A DNA stretch of 50,688 nucleotides from Dehalococcoidia bacterium (GCA_020847765.1 JADLBJ010000180.1:1-50688), one strand, 5' to 3'; shown: positions 25,290 to 33,225, counted from the stretch's first letter. Notes: generated by a model from the letters alone, not told the origin. Numbers and translations: made by a program.

Positions 25290-26840
25290 CTAGAGCGGAA
25301 TGTTCCCGTGCTTCTTCGGCGGGTTGCGGTCCGCCTTGTTCTGGAGCATCTCGAGCGCCCGGATCACCTTCGTCCGCGTCCGCCGCGGGTCGATCACGTC
25401 GTCGACGAAGCCGCGCCCCGCCGGGATGTACGGGTTCGCAAAGCGCTCGCGGTACTCCTCGATCAGCTCCTTGCGGCGGGCCTCGGGGTTCTCCGCACGC
25501 GCTAGCTCCTCGCGGTACACGATGTTCACCGCGCCGTCTGGCCCCATCACCGCCACCTCGCCCGTCGGCCAGGCGAAGTTCGTGTCACCGCGCAGGTGCT
25601 TCGACGACATGACGATGTAGGCCCCGCCGTACGCCTTGCGCAGGATCACCGCGACCTTGGGCACGGTGGCCTCGCTGTAGGCGAAGAGCAGCTTCGCGCC
25701 GTGCGTGATGATCCCCCCGTACTCCTGGTTCGTCCCCGGCAGGTACCCCGGCACGTCGACAAGCGTCACCAGCGGCACGTTAAAGCAATCGCAGAAGCGC
25801 ACGAAGCGGGCCGCCTTCCGGCTAGCGTTGATGTCCAGCACGCCCGCCAGCTGCATCGGCTGGTTGGCCACCACCCCCACCGTCCCCCCGCCCATGCGCG
25901 CGAACCCCACCACCACGGTCGGGGCGAACATCTCGTGAACTTCCATGAAATCCCCGTCGTCCACCATCCGGTGGATCACCTCGCGCACGTCGTACGGCCG
26001 GTTGGGGTCAGCCGGTACGATCGTGAGCAGGTCCTCGTCGGTCCGCTCCGGGTCGTCGCCGCTGGAGACGACGGGCGGGTCCTCGGCATTGTTCGAAGGC
26101 AGGAACGAGAGCAGCCGCCGTACCTCGGCAAGCGTCTCCTCTTCGCCCGCGATGGCGAAGTGGGCCACACCCGATTTGGTTGCGTGCGCGTCCGCCCCGC
26201 CCAGCTCCTCGTGCGAGACCTCCTCACCCGTCACTGCCCGGATCACGTCTGGCCCGGTGATGTACATCTGGCCGGTACCCTCGGTCATGAAGATGAAGTC
26301 CGTGATCGCCGGGCTGTAGACCGCTCCCCCGGCGCAGGGCCCCATGATCACGCTGATCTGCGGCACCACCCCGCTCGCGAGTGTGTTCATCGCGAAGATC
26401 TCGCCGAAGCCCTGCAGACTCTCGGGCCCGTCCTGGATGCGCGCGCCGCCCGAGTCCTGGATGCCCACGATCGGCGCGCCCGTCATCATCGCCAGGTCCA
26501 TCACCTTCAGGATCTTCTCGCCCACCGCCTCGCTCAGCGAGCCGCCGAGCAGCGTGAAGTCGTAGGCGAACACATAGACCGGGCGCCCGTCGATCCGCCC
26601 CCAGCCCGTGACCACCGCTTCGCCGAGCGACTGGCCGGCACCGTGCCCCCGCGGCCGCATGAGCGGGTCGATCTCTTCGAACGTCCCCGGGTCCAGCAGC
26701 AGGTCGATCCGCTCGCGCGCCGTCAGCTTGCCACGGCTGTGCTGCGCTTCGATCCGCTTCTCGCCGCCACCGAGCGCGATCTGCGCCTTCATCTCGATGA
26801 GCTGATCGAGCTTCTGTTCGGCAGTCAGGTGGTCTACCAT
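25290..26840 (-). CDS. Acyl-CoA carboxyltransferase (propionyl-CoA carboxylase beta / transcarboxylase 12S type)
   Basis: A 516-residue crotonase-fold carboxyltransferase. The N-terminal half has RIDLLLDPGTFEEID, VYVFAYDFTLLGGSLSE, GGARIQDG, MGPCAGGAVYSPA and the C-terminal half has DVPGYLPGT, KLLFAYSEATVPK and RKAYGGAYIVMSSKHL. It carries no biotin and needs a biotinylated partner, for example the carrier protein at 20862-21380. It would carboxylate propionyl-CoA or acetyl-CoA, or act as the 12S subunit of methylmalonyl-CoA:pyruvate transcarboxylase with the PycB-like gene as 5S. ATG 26840 has GAGG upstream. Substrate cannot be told apart by eye. Confidence 0.95.
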   Translation of the reverse strand: MVDHLTAEQKLDQLIEMKAQIALGGGEKRIEAQHSRGKLTARERIDLLLDPGTFEEIDPLMRPRGHGAGQSLGEAVVTGWGRIDGRPVYVFAYDFTLLGGSLSEAVGEKILKVMDLAMMTGAPIVGIQDSGGARIQDGPESLQGFGEIFAMNTLASGVVPQISVIMGPCAGGAVYSPAITDFIFMTEGTGQMYITGPDVIRAVTGEEVSHEELGGADAHATKSGVAHFAIAGEEETLAEVRRLLSFLPSNNAEDPPVVSSGDDPERTDEDLLTIVPADPNRPYDVREVIHRMVDDGDFMEVHEMFAPTVVVGFARMGGGTVGVVANQPMQLAGVLDINASRKAARFVRFCDCFNVPLVTLVDVPGYLPGTNQEYGGIITHGAKLLFAYSEATVPKVAVILRKAYGGAYIVMSSKHLRGDTNFAWPTGEVAVMGPDGAVNIVYREELARAENPEARRKELIEEYRERFANPYIPAGRGFVDDVIDPRRTRTKVIRALEMLQNKADRNPPKKHGNIPL

Positions 26841-26895
26841 CGCGGGGCCTCGATATCGCTGACTTCGGCACGCGAAAGAAACCCGGCGACCACAC

Positions 26896-26930
26896 GGCGC
26901 CGGGGCAAAGAGACACGCTGTGCCGGCGCC
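26896..26930. repeat. Inverted repeat in a divergent intergenic region
   Basis: GGCGCCGGGGCA at 26896-26907 faces TGCCGGCGCC at 26921-26930; the arms pair GGCGCCGG(GG)CA with TGCCGGCGCC, leaving a loop of about 13 bases. It lies in the 178-base space between the divergent carboxyltransferase and HIT genes. It could be a repressor operator or an RNA hairpin in the leader of the minus-strand message. GC content makes weak hairpins common here, but this one is long. Confidence 0.35.
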
Positions 26931-26936
26931 ATCCTA
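26931..26936 (-). promoter_or_regulatory. Possible -10 box (TAGGAT) of the carboxyltransferase gene
   Basis: TAGGAT on the minus strand lies about 90 bases upstream of the ATG at 26840. A start a few bases downstream would place the inverted repeat at 26896-26930 at the beginning of the untranslated leader. No clear -35 is seen. Confidence 0.3.
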
Positions 26937-27006
26937 GCATCGGCCCTCCAACCACGCCATGCTGTCAGACGCCGAGCCATCCCTCCCCGCTCGGCGCCCG
27001 TCCCCC

Positions 27007-27012
27007 TAGAAT
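27007..27012 (+). promoter_or_regulatory. -10 box TAGAAT, leaderless-type
   Basis: TAGAAT is six bases upstream of ATG 27019 of the HIT gene and no ribosome binding site is present, so the message for the HIT-YqeK pair is probably leaderless. No convincing -35 element is visible. Confidence 0.5.
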
Positions 27013-27018
27013 GGCGCG

Positions 27019-27363
27019 ATGAGCCCTGATTGCCTCTTCTGTCGCATGCAGCGTGGCGAGGTCCCCGTCGATCGCCTCGCCGAAAACGGCCAGGCCTTCG
27101 CCATCCGCGACATCAACCCCCGCGCCCCCGTCCACGTCCTCGTCATCCCGAAGGTCCATATCCCGACGGCGCGCGACGTCGACTGGGGCCACGCCGAGAT
27201 CCTCGCCGGGGTCTTCGCCCTCGCCCGCGACGTCGCCCGCATCGAAGGCGTGCACGAATCCGGCTACCGCCTCGCCATCAACGTCGGCGACGCAGCCGGC
27301 ATGACAGTCGCCCACCTCCACCTCCACCTCCTTGGCGGCCGCAAGCTCGGCCCTGAAGGATGA
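27019..27363 (+). CDS. HIT-family nucleotide hydrolase (Hint-like)
   Basis: The 114-residue protein begins MSPDCLFCRMQRGEVPVDRL, the usual Hint-type start with CxxC, followed by AIRDINPRAPVHVLVIPK. The catalytic histidine triad is HLHLHLLGG near residue 105, then the short Hint tail GRKLGPEG. These enzymes hydrolyse adenosine phosphoramidates or dinucleoside polyphosphates. The stop overlaps ATG 27360 of the YqeK-like gene (ATGA), so two nucleotide-hydrolysis genes are coupled. It lies divergently from the carboxyltransferase gene. Confidence 0.95.
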   Translation: MSPDCLFCRMQRGEVPVDRLAENGQAFAIRDINPRAPVHVLVIPKVHIPTARDVDWGHAEILAGVFALARDVARIEGVHESGYRLAINVGDAAGMTVAHLHLHLLGGRKLGPEG

Positions 27364-28010
27364 CGCCGGGCCTCCGTCGGCAGCTTGAAGCCGTTCGCGC
27401 CGAGCTGGAGCGCTGCCCCGAGGGCCTCGTCGCCCACGTCCGCCGCGTCCGCGCCGAAGCCCTCGACCTCGCCCGGATCTGGGACGTCGATCCGGTCCGC
27501 ACCGAGCTCGCCGTCTGGGGTCACGACCTCTTCCGCGCCCACTCCCCCTCCGCGCAGCTCCGCCTCGCCCGCGAAACGGGCCTGCCCGTGGTCGCCGCGG
27601 ACGAAGCGAGCCCCGTGCTGCTCCACGGGCCGCTCGCCGCCCACGTCCTTCGCGAGCGTTTTCGGGTGATCGACGAAGAGGCCCTCGCCGCCGTTCGGGA
27701 CCACACCCTCGGTGCGCCGACGATGCCGCTCCTCGCCAAGATCGTCCTCCTCGCTGATAAGGTCGAAACGCGCAAACGCGACCGCGATCCCGCCCTCCGG
27801 CCCATTCGCCGCCTCGCCCGGCGCGACCTCGACCTCGCCCTCCTCTGCTGGGCCGATTGGAAGTGGGTGCACGAACGCGAGCGCCGCTGGCTCGGCCATC
27901 CGGCCCATTGGCAGGCGCGCCTCGCCTGGGTGCGCGAGCACCACACCGAGGCCGCGCTTCCGCCCATCCGGCCCGAAGCCGCCCTACTGCCAGCCAGCGA
28001 GAACACGTAG
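27360..28010 (+). CDS. HD-domain hydrolase, YqeK-like (probable diadenosine tetraphosphatase)
   Basis: The 216-residue protein has the HD superfamily pattern: His in AHVRRVRAEAL, the HD pair in WGHDLFRAHS, His in LLHGPLAAHVL, His in VRDHTLG and Asp in LLADKVE. The later motifs (HT-G, then LADK-E followed by R) match YqeK, the symmetrical Ap4A hydrolase family. The C-terminal 50 residues after about 165 are extra and rich in Trp, Arg and His (CWADWKWVHERERR). It is translationally coupled to the HIT gene. The iron-site residues all appear to be present. Specificity for Ap4A is inferred from the family. Confidence 0.8.
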   Translation: MTPGLRRQLEAVRAELERCPEGLVAHVRRVRAEALDLARIWDVDPVRTELAVWGHDLFRAHSPSAQLRLARETGLPVVAADEASPVLLHGPLAAHVLRERFRVIDEEALAAVRDHTLGAPTMPLLAKIVLLADKVETRKRDRDPALRPIRRLARRDLDLALLCWADWKWVHERERRWLGHPAHWQARLAWVREHHTEAALPPIRPEAALLPASENT

Positions 28011-28047
28011 GCCGCCGGCCAGTCTGACCCCGTGCGCCCGCTGTCGC

Positions 28048-28689
28048 CTACTCTTCCCTCGGCCCTTCGCCTCTCCTTCGCCCCGGCGCGGGCAGGTGCA
28101 GGTCGAACGCCACGCCCGTCACGCGCACGACTGCCCCCACTGCCAGGCCGGTGAGGGCCGCCGCGCTGTTGGAGAGCGGCTCCACTGTCCAGAGCGCCAG
28201 TCCGCCCAGGAGCGCCGCCGTCGCATTGATCTCCGACCGCAGGACCAGTGGCACGCGGTCGGCCAGAAGGTCGCGCAAAACGCCGCCGCCCGTCCCGGTC
28301 AACACAGCCAGCACGAGCACTGCCGGCAGGGAAAGCCCCGCCGTGATCCCGGCCAGCGCTCCCGCGGCCGCAAACGCGCCCAGCCCCAGGGCGTCGGCCA
28401 CCGCCACCAGCAGCCGGGGAATGCGCCGCTGCCCCCAGACCACGGCGATCGCCGCCGCCGAGGCGAGCACCGCCCAGAGCAGGTAGTCCTCGCGCGCCAG
28501 CACGAACGGCACGCGTCCGATGACCACGTCGCGCATCAGGCCGCCGCCCGTCGCCGTCACGACGCCCATCACCAGCAGCCCGAAGGCGTCGAGCTGCTTG
28601 CGCGCGCCCACTTCCACGCCCGACAGTGCGAACGCGACGATGCCCGCCCTGTCGAGCGCACCGACCAGAGTGCCCGACGCAAACTCCAC
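28048..28689 (-). CDS. YicG/UPF0126-type membrane protein (TRIC-like, possible glycine transporter)
   Basis: The 213-residue protein has six to seven transmembrane helices made of two similar halves. Each has a Gly-rich re-entrant motif: VTATGGGLMRDV (about 43-54) and LTGTGGGVLRDL (about 129-140), the family signature. The first helix starts LVGALDRAGIVAFALSGVE. Some members have been reported to export or import glycine; others are annotated as TRIC-like cation channels. A basic tail RRRGEGPREE ends the chain. GTG 28689 is preceded by TAAGCT with a six-base spacer and has no ribosome binding site. It is convergent with the YqeK-like gene. Confidence 0.88.
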   Translation of the reverse strand: MEFASGTLVGALDRAGIVAFALSGVEVGARKQLDAFGLLVMGVVTATGGGLMRDVVIGRVPFVLAREDYLLWAVLASAAAIAVVWGQRRIPRLLVAVADALGLGAFAAAGALAGITAGLSLPAVLVLAVLTGTGGGVLRDLLADRVPLVLRSEINATAALLGGLALWTVEPLSNSAAALTGLAVGAVVRVTGVAFDLHLPAPGRRRGEGPREE

Positions 28690-28695
28690 GCGCGC

Positions 28696-28701
28696 AGCTT
28701 A
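28696..28701 (-). promoter_or_regulatory. -10 box TAAGCT, leaderless-type
   Basis: On the minus strand TAAGCT is followed by six bases (GCGCGC) and the GTG start at 28689, the same arrangement as rlmD. No ribosome binding site is present. No -35 is visible. Confidence 0.45.
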
Positions 28702-28737
28702 GCGGGGCCCGACCTCAGAAGCCCTGGGGCGCCGCCC

Positions 28738-29736
28738 TCACTTCTTCTGCGTCAGCCAGCTCATCATCGCCCGCATCTCCCCGCCAACCGCTTCCACGGG
28801 GTGCTCTGCTTCCAGCCGGCGCGTCGCCAGGAAATGTGGCCGGCCCGCCATGTTTTCGAGGATGAATTCCCTGGCGAACTGGCCAGTCTGAATCTCGCGG
28901 AGGATCTTCTTCATCTCCTGCCGCGTCGCCTCCGTGATGATGCGCGGACCGCGCGTGTAGTCCCCGTACTCCGCCGTGTCGCTTATCGAATAGCGCATCC
29001 GCGCGAGGCCGCCCTCGTAGATCAGGTCCACGATCAGCTTCAGCTCGTGCATCGTCTCGAAGAACGCGCTCTCCGGCTGATATCCGGCCTCTACGAGCGT
29101 CTCGAACGCCGCCTTTATCAGCGACGACAGCCCGCCGCAGAGGATCACCTGCTCCCCGAAGAGGTCCGTCTCCGTCTCCTCCCGGAACGTCGTATCGAGG
29201 ACCCCGGCACGAGTGCCACCGAGGCCCTTCGCATAGGCGAGCGCAATCTGCTTCGCCACCTCCGACGCGTCCTGGTGGATCGCCACAAGGCAGGGGACGC
29301 CGCCGCCTTCCGTGAACACGCGGCGCACCAGATTCCCCGGGCCTTTCGGTGCCACCATCGCCACGTCCACGAACGGCGGCGGCTGGATCTGCTGGAAATG
29401 AATGTTGAAGCCGTGCGCGAAGAGCAACATCTTCCCCTCGCTCAGCCCCTGCTCTATCCCCTGCTCGTAGATGGCCTTCTGAACCTGGTCCGGCGCCAGC
29501 ACCATGATGATGTCCGACTCGCGCGCCGCCTGCTCCACCGTCGCCACGCGCAGCCCGGCCGCCTCCGCCTGCGCCCACGACTTCGAGCCAGGGTATAGCC
29601 CGATCATCACCTCGCAGCCGCTGTCCTTCAGGTTCAGCGCGTGCGCATGTCCCTGTGAACCGAACCCGATCACGGCGATCTTCCGGCCGCTCAGCAGCGA
29701 AAGGTCGGCGTCCTTGTCGTAGTACATCGTCGCCAT
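28738..29736 (-). CDS. ilvC: Ketol-acid reductoisomerase, class I
   Basis: The 332-residue enzyme catalyses the second step of valine and isoleucine synthesis. The N-terminal NADPH domain has [20 protein letters not shown] and [12 protein letters not shown]. The knotted C-terminal domain has [19 protein letters not shown] with the metal-binding acidic residues and a C-terminal helix ending [12 protein letters not shown], as in class I KARI. ATG 29736 has GGGAGGGAGACCC upstream. No ilvB, ilvH or leu gene is nearby in the window, so it is separated from its usual pathway neighbours. Confidence 0.97.
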   Translation of the reverse strand: MATMYYDKDADLSLLSGRKIAVIGFGSQGHAHALNLKDSGCEVMIGLYPGSKSWAQAEAAGLRVATVEQAARESDIIMVLAPDQVQKAIYEQGIEQGLSEGKMLLFAHGFNIHFQQIQPPPFVDVAMVAPKGPGNLVRRVFTEGGGVPCLVAIHQDASEVAKQIALAYAKGLGGTRAGVLDTTFREETETDLFGEQVILCGGLSSLIKAAFETLVEAGYQPESAFFETMHELKLIVDLIYEGGLARMRYSISDTAEYGDYTRGPRIITEATRQEMKKILREIQTGQFAREFILENMAGRPHFLATRRLEAEHPVEAVGGEMRAMMSWLTQKK

Positions 29737-29797
29737 GGGTCTCCCTCCCGTAGTTCAGCCTGCGGCCTGGCCGGCGCGGCCCATCCCGGCGATACCG

Positions 29798-30607
29798 TCA
29801 GGTGGGCAGGATCACCTGCCGCTGATGGCGATCGCGATCGTACGCCACGTTCGCCGGCACACCGATCTCCCGCAGCATCCAGTAGCCCTCGACTACCGCG
29901 ATCTTCCCGTCCACCAGCCGTAGCCAGTACGCCGCGCGCGGCCGCTCCGGAGCGATCGCTACCTCCACGAGTGCCGTGTGCTCGGCCGCGAAGAGCTCCC
30001 TGACGTGCGCCTGACCGAACGCCGGCCGGGGAATCGCCAGGAACAGCGCCGCCAGGTTGTCGAAACCGTTCGCCAGCCCGTAGACGCCGTCGATCAGCAC
30101 CGCCTTCTCCGCGAAGCTTTCGCGGGCGGCTTCCACGTCGCCAGTCAGCAGTGCTGTGAACCCCTCGCAGACGCGCTTTTGCGTCTCCACCGCATCCCCC
30201 CCGCGGAAGCCGACCGCGTGCTCCAGCGCCGCCGCCGTCGGCTTGTCCAGCTCCGTGTCGCGCAGCATCCCGTAGAGCCGCCGCTCGGCCACCGCCTCGT
30301 CCGCCATACGGAAGACCTCCACCACCCGCTGCGTAAAGGGACGCCAGTCGTACCCCTTCGCCTCGATCGTCGCCCGCACGACGACGGTGTCGCCCTCCTC
30401 GACGTACTCGAGCTCCCCGTAACTGCAGTCGGCGTACTCGCGCAGGAAGGTTCGCTGCCAGTCCGCAACCGCCACGCTGTCGTGCAGGATGGGCCCCCGG
30501 AATGACGTGAACAGGACGTCTGGGGCGTGCCAGGCCTCGATCTCGGCGAAACGATCGAAGTTGATGGCGGTGATCAGCGCGTTGACGGCATCGAGATTCC
30601 TGGACAT
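29798..30607 (-). CDS. Protein with two SnoaL/NTF2-like domains
   Basis: The 269-residue protein appears to hold two NTF2-like (SnoaL) cone folds in tandem. Domain 1 (about 1-125) starts MSRNLDAVNALITAINFDRF and includes VFTSFRGPILHDS-like (LFTSFRGPIL) and VVVRATIEAKGYDW. Domain 2 (about 130-269) has VCEGFTALLTGDVEAARESF, VLIDGVYGLANGFD and the YWLRLVDGKIAVVEGYW strand pair. These folds are small-molecule enzymes or ligand binders; no catalytic residue can be assigned. ATG 30607 is preferred. TACAAT at 30649-30644 about 37 bases upstream could be the -10, divergent from the ferritin-like gene. It is not obviously coupled to ilvC. Confidence 0.75.
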   Translation of the reverse strand: MSRNLDAVNALITAINFDRFAEIEAWHAPDVLFTSFRGPILHDSVAVADWQRTFLREYADCSYGELEYVEEGDTVVVRATIEAKGYDWRPFTQRVVEVFRMADEAVAERRLYGMLRDTELDKPTAAALEHAVGFRGGDAVETQKRVCEGFTALLTGDVEAARESFAEKAVLIDGVYGLANGFDNLAALFLAIPRPAFGQAHVRELFAAEHTALVEVAIAPERPRAAYWLRLVDGKIAVVEGYWMLREIGVPANVAYDRDRHQRQVILPT

Positions 30608-30709
30608 GCGTGCGATTGCTCTGCTCCGGCGTTGTGCGGCCGGATTGTACCGCCTGTCACGAATGCGGGCGAACCCCGTGGGCCAGGCCACGGCCGCCTC
30701 CGCCTCCGC

Positions 30710-30715
30710 TACCAT
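30710..30715 (+). promoter_or_regulatory. -10 box TACCAT, leaderless-type
   Basis: TACCAT is followed by six bases and ATG 30722. No ribosome binding site is present. It is the fourth gene of the window with exact six-base spacing on the plus strand (with rlmD, HIT and the gene at 45733). Confidence 0.45.
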
Positions 30716-30721
30716 GTCGCT

Positions 30722-31144
30722 ATGAACACCGCCAACATCGATCGCCTCAACGAGCTCCTCCTCGCCGAACGCGCCGGCGTCGAAGTCGGCGCCTTACTCA
30801 AGAAGAACCTGCCCAAGGGCTACTTCCGTAACCATCTCGCCAAGATCGAAGCCGACGAGGCGATTAGCTGCGCCGTTCTCGAGCGTGGCCTCCGCGCCCT
30901 GGGCGGCGACCCGGCACCGGGCCAGAACGACTTCGCCGCCAAGGTCGCCGCCCTCCCCGGCCTCCTCGAACGCCTCGACCTCCTCGCGCGCGGCCAGGCG
31001 TGGGTCGTCAAGCGCGTCGACGTTCTCCTTGCCGAACCCCTGCCCGAAGAGGTCCTCGACGAGCTCCAGGACATGCGGCGCGAGCATGTCGCCAACATCG
31101 ACTGGTGTAACCAGCAGGTCACCGAGCTCCGCGCCGACGCCTGA
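30722..31144 (+). CDS. Ferritin-like helical protein (DUF6306-like)
   Basis: The 140-residue protein looks all-helical. The first helix LNELLLAERAGVEVGALLKK and a KIEADEAISCAVLERGLRAL segment resemble the ferritin-like/DUF6306 group often annotated in bacteria, with Glu residues (17, and 45-48 region) that could bind metal, and a final helix MRREHVANIDWCNQQV. There is no signal peptide or membrane segment. The gene is leaderless by its promoter. Neighbours (SnoaL and DUF72 proteins) give no pathway. Iron or oxidative-stress roles are only suggested by the fold. Confidence 0.7.
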   Translation: MNTANIDRLNELLLAERAGVEVGALLKKNLPKGYFRNHLAKIEADEAISCAVLERGLRALGGDPAPGQNDFAAKVAALPGLLERLDLLARGQAWVVKRVDVLLAEPLPEEVLDELQDMRREHVANIDWCNQQVTELRADA

Positions 31145-31156
31145 TCCCCGCTCTTC

Positions 31157-32116
31157 TTACAGCGTCAGCGTCGCCCTCTCTCCCGGCCAGGACTCGACCG
31201 CGATTCCGCTCGCCTGCAGCTCGCCACGGAGTAGTTCGAGGTTCGCCGGTCCCTGGTCGTAGTTATTGGTGTTCATAACCAGGTGTACCTCCGGCACCGC
31301 CCGTGTCAGCGTCTTGATGCGGGGCACCCACTCCGCCAGCTCCTCCGGCCGGTAATAGTAGTCGAAGCGCTCCGCCGACGTTCGCGTCCGCTTCTCCCAG
31401 GTTTCAGCGTTGCGCCCGTGGAAACGCACCAACGCCGGACTCGCTGGGGCGGCCGCGACCGGCGGCACCGACGACGCAAAGCCCTGGGGCTCGTCCACGG
31501 CAATGTACGACAGCCCCAGTTCGCCCAGCAGCGCCAGGGTCGTCTCCTGCTGGGCCCCCGCCATCCAGCGCTCATTCCGAAACTCCACCGCGCCACGATA
31601 GGGGCCCAGCCGTGACCTCACCTCCTCCAGGTAACGGTGCGTGCCCCGGCCGGGGAACACCCATTTTGGGAACTGGAAGACCACCACGCCCAGCCGTCCG
31701 GCCTCGTGCAAAGGCAGCAGCGCGTCCACGAACGTGGCCCAGCAGAGATCGACCACCTCGGCGGGTGTGTCCTTCCGATACAGGTTCGTCCGGCCGGCCA
31801 GCGGCGCCGGAAGCAACCCCTGGATCTCCTTCGGCAGCCGGACAATTGGCGCCGGGTGGTCGGTGAACAGCGAGTACGCCTTCACGTCGAACGTGAACCC
31901 CGGCGGCGTCCGCGCCACCCACGCCCGCGCCGTCTCCGCCGTCGGCAACCCGTAGTACGAGCTGTCCGCCTCCACCAGCGGATAGCGGGAGGCGTAGTAC
32001 CGCAGGCGCGTTTCCGCTGTCTTCGCCCCGGCCGGGTAGAAGCGTCCGCTCGCGATCAGGGGCCGGTCGGTCCAGGAAGCCGTCCCCAGGAGCACCCGCG
32101 CGCCCGCTGTCGCCAC
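31157..32116 (-). CDS. DUF72 family protein (first copy)
   Basis: The 319-residue protein is a TIM-barrel DUF72 member. Typical elements are VLLGTASWTDRPL, RLRYYASRYPLVEADSSYYGLPT, FTFDVKAYSLFT, LGVVFQFPKW, VEFRNERWM and the closing MNTNNYDQGPANLELL. DUF72 proteins have no firmly established activity. GTG 32116 lies 12 bases after the stop of the second DUF72 gene and TAAGCT sits six bases upstream, partly formed by that stop codon, so transcription could be shared or independent. It is 319 residues against about 245 in its neighbour, having a longer loop region around residue 90-120. Confidence 0.92.
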   Translation of the reverse strand: MATAGARVLLGTASWTDRPLIASGRFYPAGAKTAETRLRYYASRYPLVEADSSYYGLPTAETARAWVARTPPGFTFDVKAYSLFTDHPAPIVRLPKEIQGLLPAPLAGRTNLYRKDTPAEVVDLCWATFVDALLPLHEAGRLGVVVFQFPKWVFPGRGTHRYLEEVRSRLGPYRGAVEFRNERWMAGAQQETTLALLGELGLSYIAVDEPQGFASSVPPVAAAPASPALVRFHGRNAETWEKRTRTSAERFDYYYRPEELAEWVPRIKTLTRAVPEVHLVMNTNNYDQGPANLELLRGELQASGIAVESWPGERATLTL

Positions 32117-32125
32117 CCCGTCAGC

Positions 32126-32863
32126 TTACCTCACGTCGGCCGGCCCCTCGGCTGCGAGCCGCTTCATGAGCGCGGCGTCCGCCGGCGCGTGCCCGCCGAC
32201 GTCGTTGTTGAAGTAGACACAGGCGCGCCGTACGCCCTCAATTCCCCGCAGCCTCGCCAGCCACGCGCGCAGGCGCTCCTCGCCGTACGCGCTCGCGAAC
32301 CGCTCCTCCGGGCCGTGCAGCCGCACGTAGACCTCCGGTGCCGTCCCCAGCAGCGGCGTCCTTCGCTCACCCATGTCGAACAGCACGAACGCCGCTCCCC
32401 TCGCCCGCAGTAGCGCGAAGACCGACTCCGTCCACCAGTTCTCGTGGCGGAACTCGAACGCGTGCAGCCGTTCCGGGGGAAGCAGCGCGAGGAACCTCCT
32501 CAGAACCTCGAGGTCCCGCTCCAGAGTCGGCGGAGTCTGGTAGAGGACCGGCCCGCCTCTTGCCGAAAGCGGCTCGATCCGCCCGAAGAACCGCACGAGC
32601 GCCTCGTCCGGGCCGCGCAGCCTGAGCACGTGCGTGACGTAGCGGCTCGCCTTTACCGCGAACGAGAACCCCGCCGGCGTCCGCTCGACCCAGCCGCGCA
32701 CGGCCGCTTCCGACGGCAAGCGATAGAACGTCGTGTTCAGCTCGACAGTGTCGAAGCGCGCGGCGTAGTACTCGAGCCATTTCGAGGCTGACAAGTGGTG
32801 TGGATAGAAGCTTCCCCGCCAATGCGCATAGCTCCAGCCCGAGCAGCCAATTCGGAATTCCAC
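32126..32863 (-). CDS. DUF72 family protein (second copy)
   Basis: The 245-residue protein shares the DUF72 pattern: MEFRIGCSGWSYAHWRGSFY, WLEYYAARFDTVELNTTFYR, FSFAVKASRYVTH, LHAFEFRHENWW and YVRLHGPEERFA, with a C-terminal VYFNNDVGGHAPADA. This is the standard DUF72 length. It lies immediately upstream of the first copy in the same direction; the two are diverged paralogues, not a recent duplication (they differ in length and most loop residues). GTG 32863 has no clear ribosome binding site. Function unknown. Confidence 0.92.
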   Translation of the reverse strand: MEFRIGCSGWSYAHWRGSFYPHHLSASKWLEYYAARFDTVELNTTFYRLPSEAAVRGWVERTPAGFSFAVKASRYVTHVLRLRGPDEALVRFFGRIEPLSARGGPVLYQTPPTLERDLEVLRRFLALLPPERLHAFEFRHENWWTESVFALLRARGAAFVLFDMGERRTPLLGTAPEVYVRLHGPEERFASAYGEERLRAWLARLRGIEGVRRACVYFNNDVGGHAPADAALMKRLAAEGPADVR

Positions 32864-32903
32864 TGATTGTGGTGCGCCGCTGCAACGTTCGCAGCGAGCG
32901 GGC

Positions 32904-33044
32904 TCAGGCTGCCGTTGGTTCCTGGTCGCGCCGCATCGCCGCCCTTACCGACACGTGGAACCGACGCCGGTGCGCCTCCCACCACTGTTGCTCGATGTCC
33001 GGGCTCGCGGTGAAACGCGCGGTGCAATACGGGCAGGCGAACAT
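32904..33044 (-). CDS. Small CCHH zinc-finger protein (46 aa)
   Basis: A minus-strand ORF from ATG 33044 to TGA 32906 encodes MFACPYCTARFTAS, then EAHRRRFH with His25 and His30. Cys4, Cys7, His25 and His30 form a C2H2-like zinc site with a long spacer. The C-terminus is basic (AAMRRDQ). A GGAG site lies nine bases before the ATG. The frame is intact and its composition is coding-like, unlike the surrounding frames. It is co-directional with the DUF72 pair. Function unknown; nucleic-acid binding is the obvious guess. Confidence 0.6.
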   Translation of the reverse strand: MFACPYCTARFTASPDIEQQWWEAHRRRFHVSVRAAMRRDQEPTAA

Positions 33045-33225
33045 CGTCTTTCGCTCCGCAAGAGGTTCTCCCTTAGAGATAACGACTCCTTCCTTCCCTT
33101 CCGCATCAGGAAATCGCCTTCCCTCTTACGGATCTCTCGCAGGCGAACCATCCGCGTTTGCACGTCCCCTAAACCTGCCCGATAGTTCCCATCCGAGAGC
33201 GGAGCCAGCACCACGGAAGGGGAAC

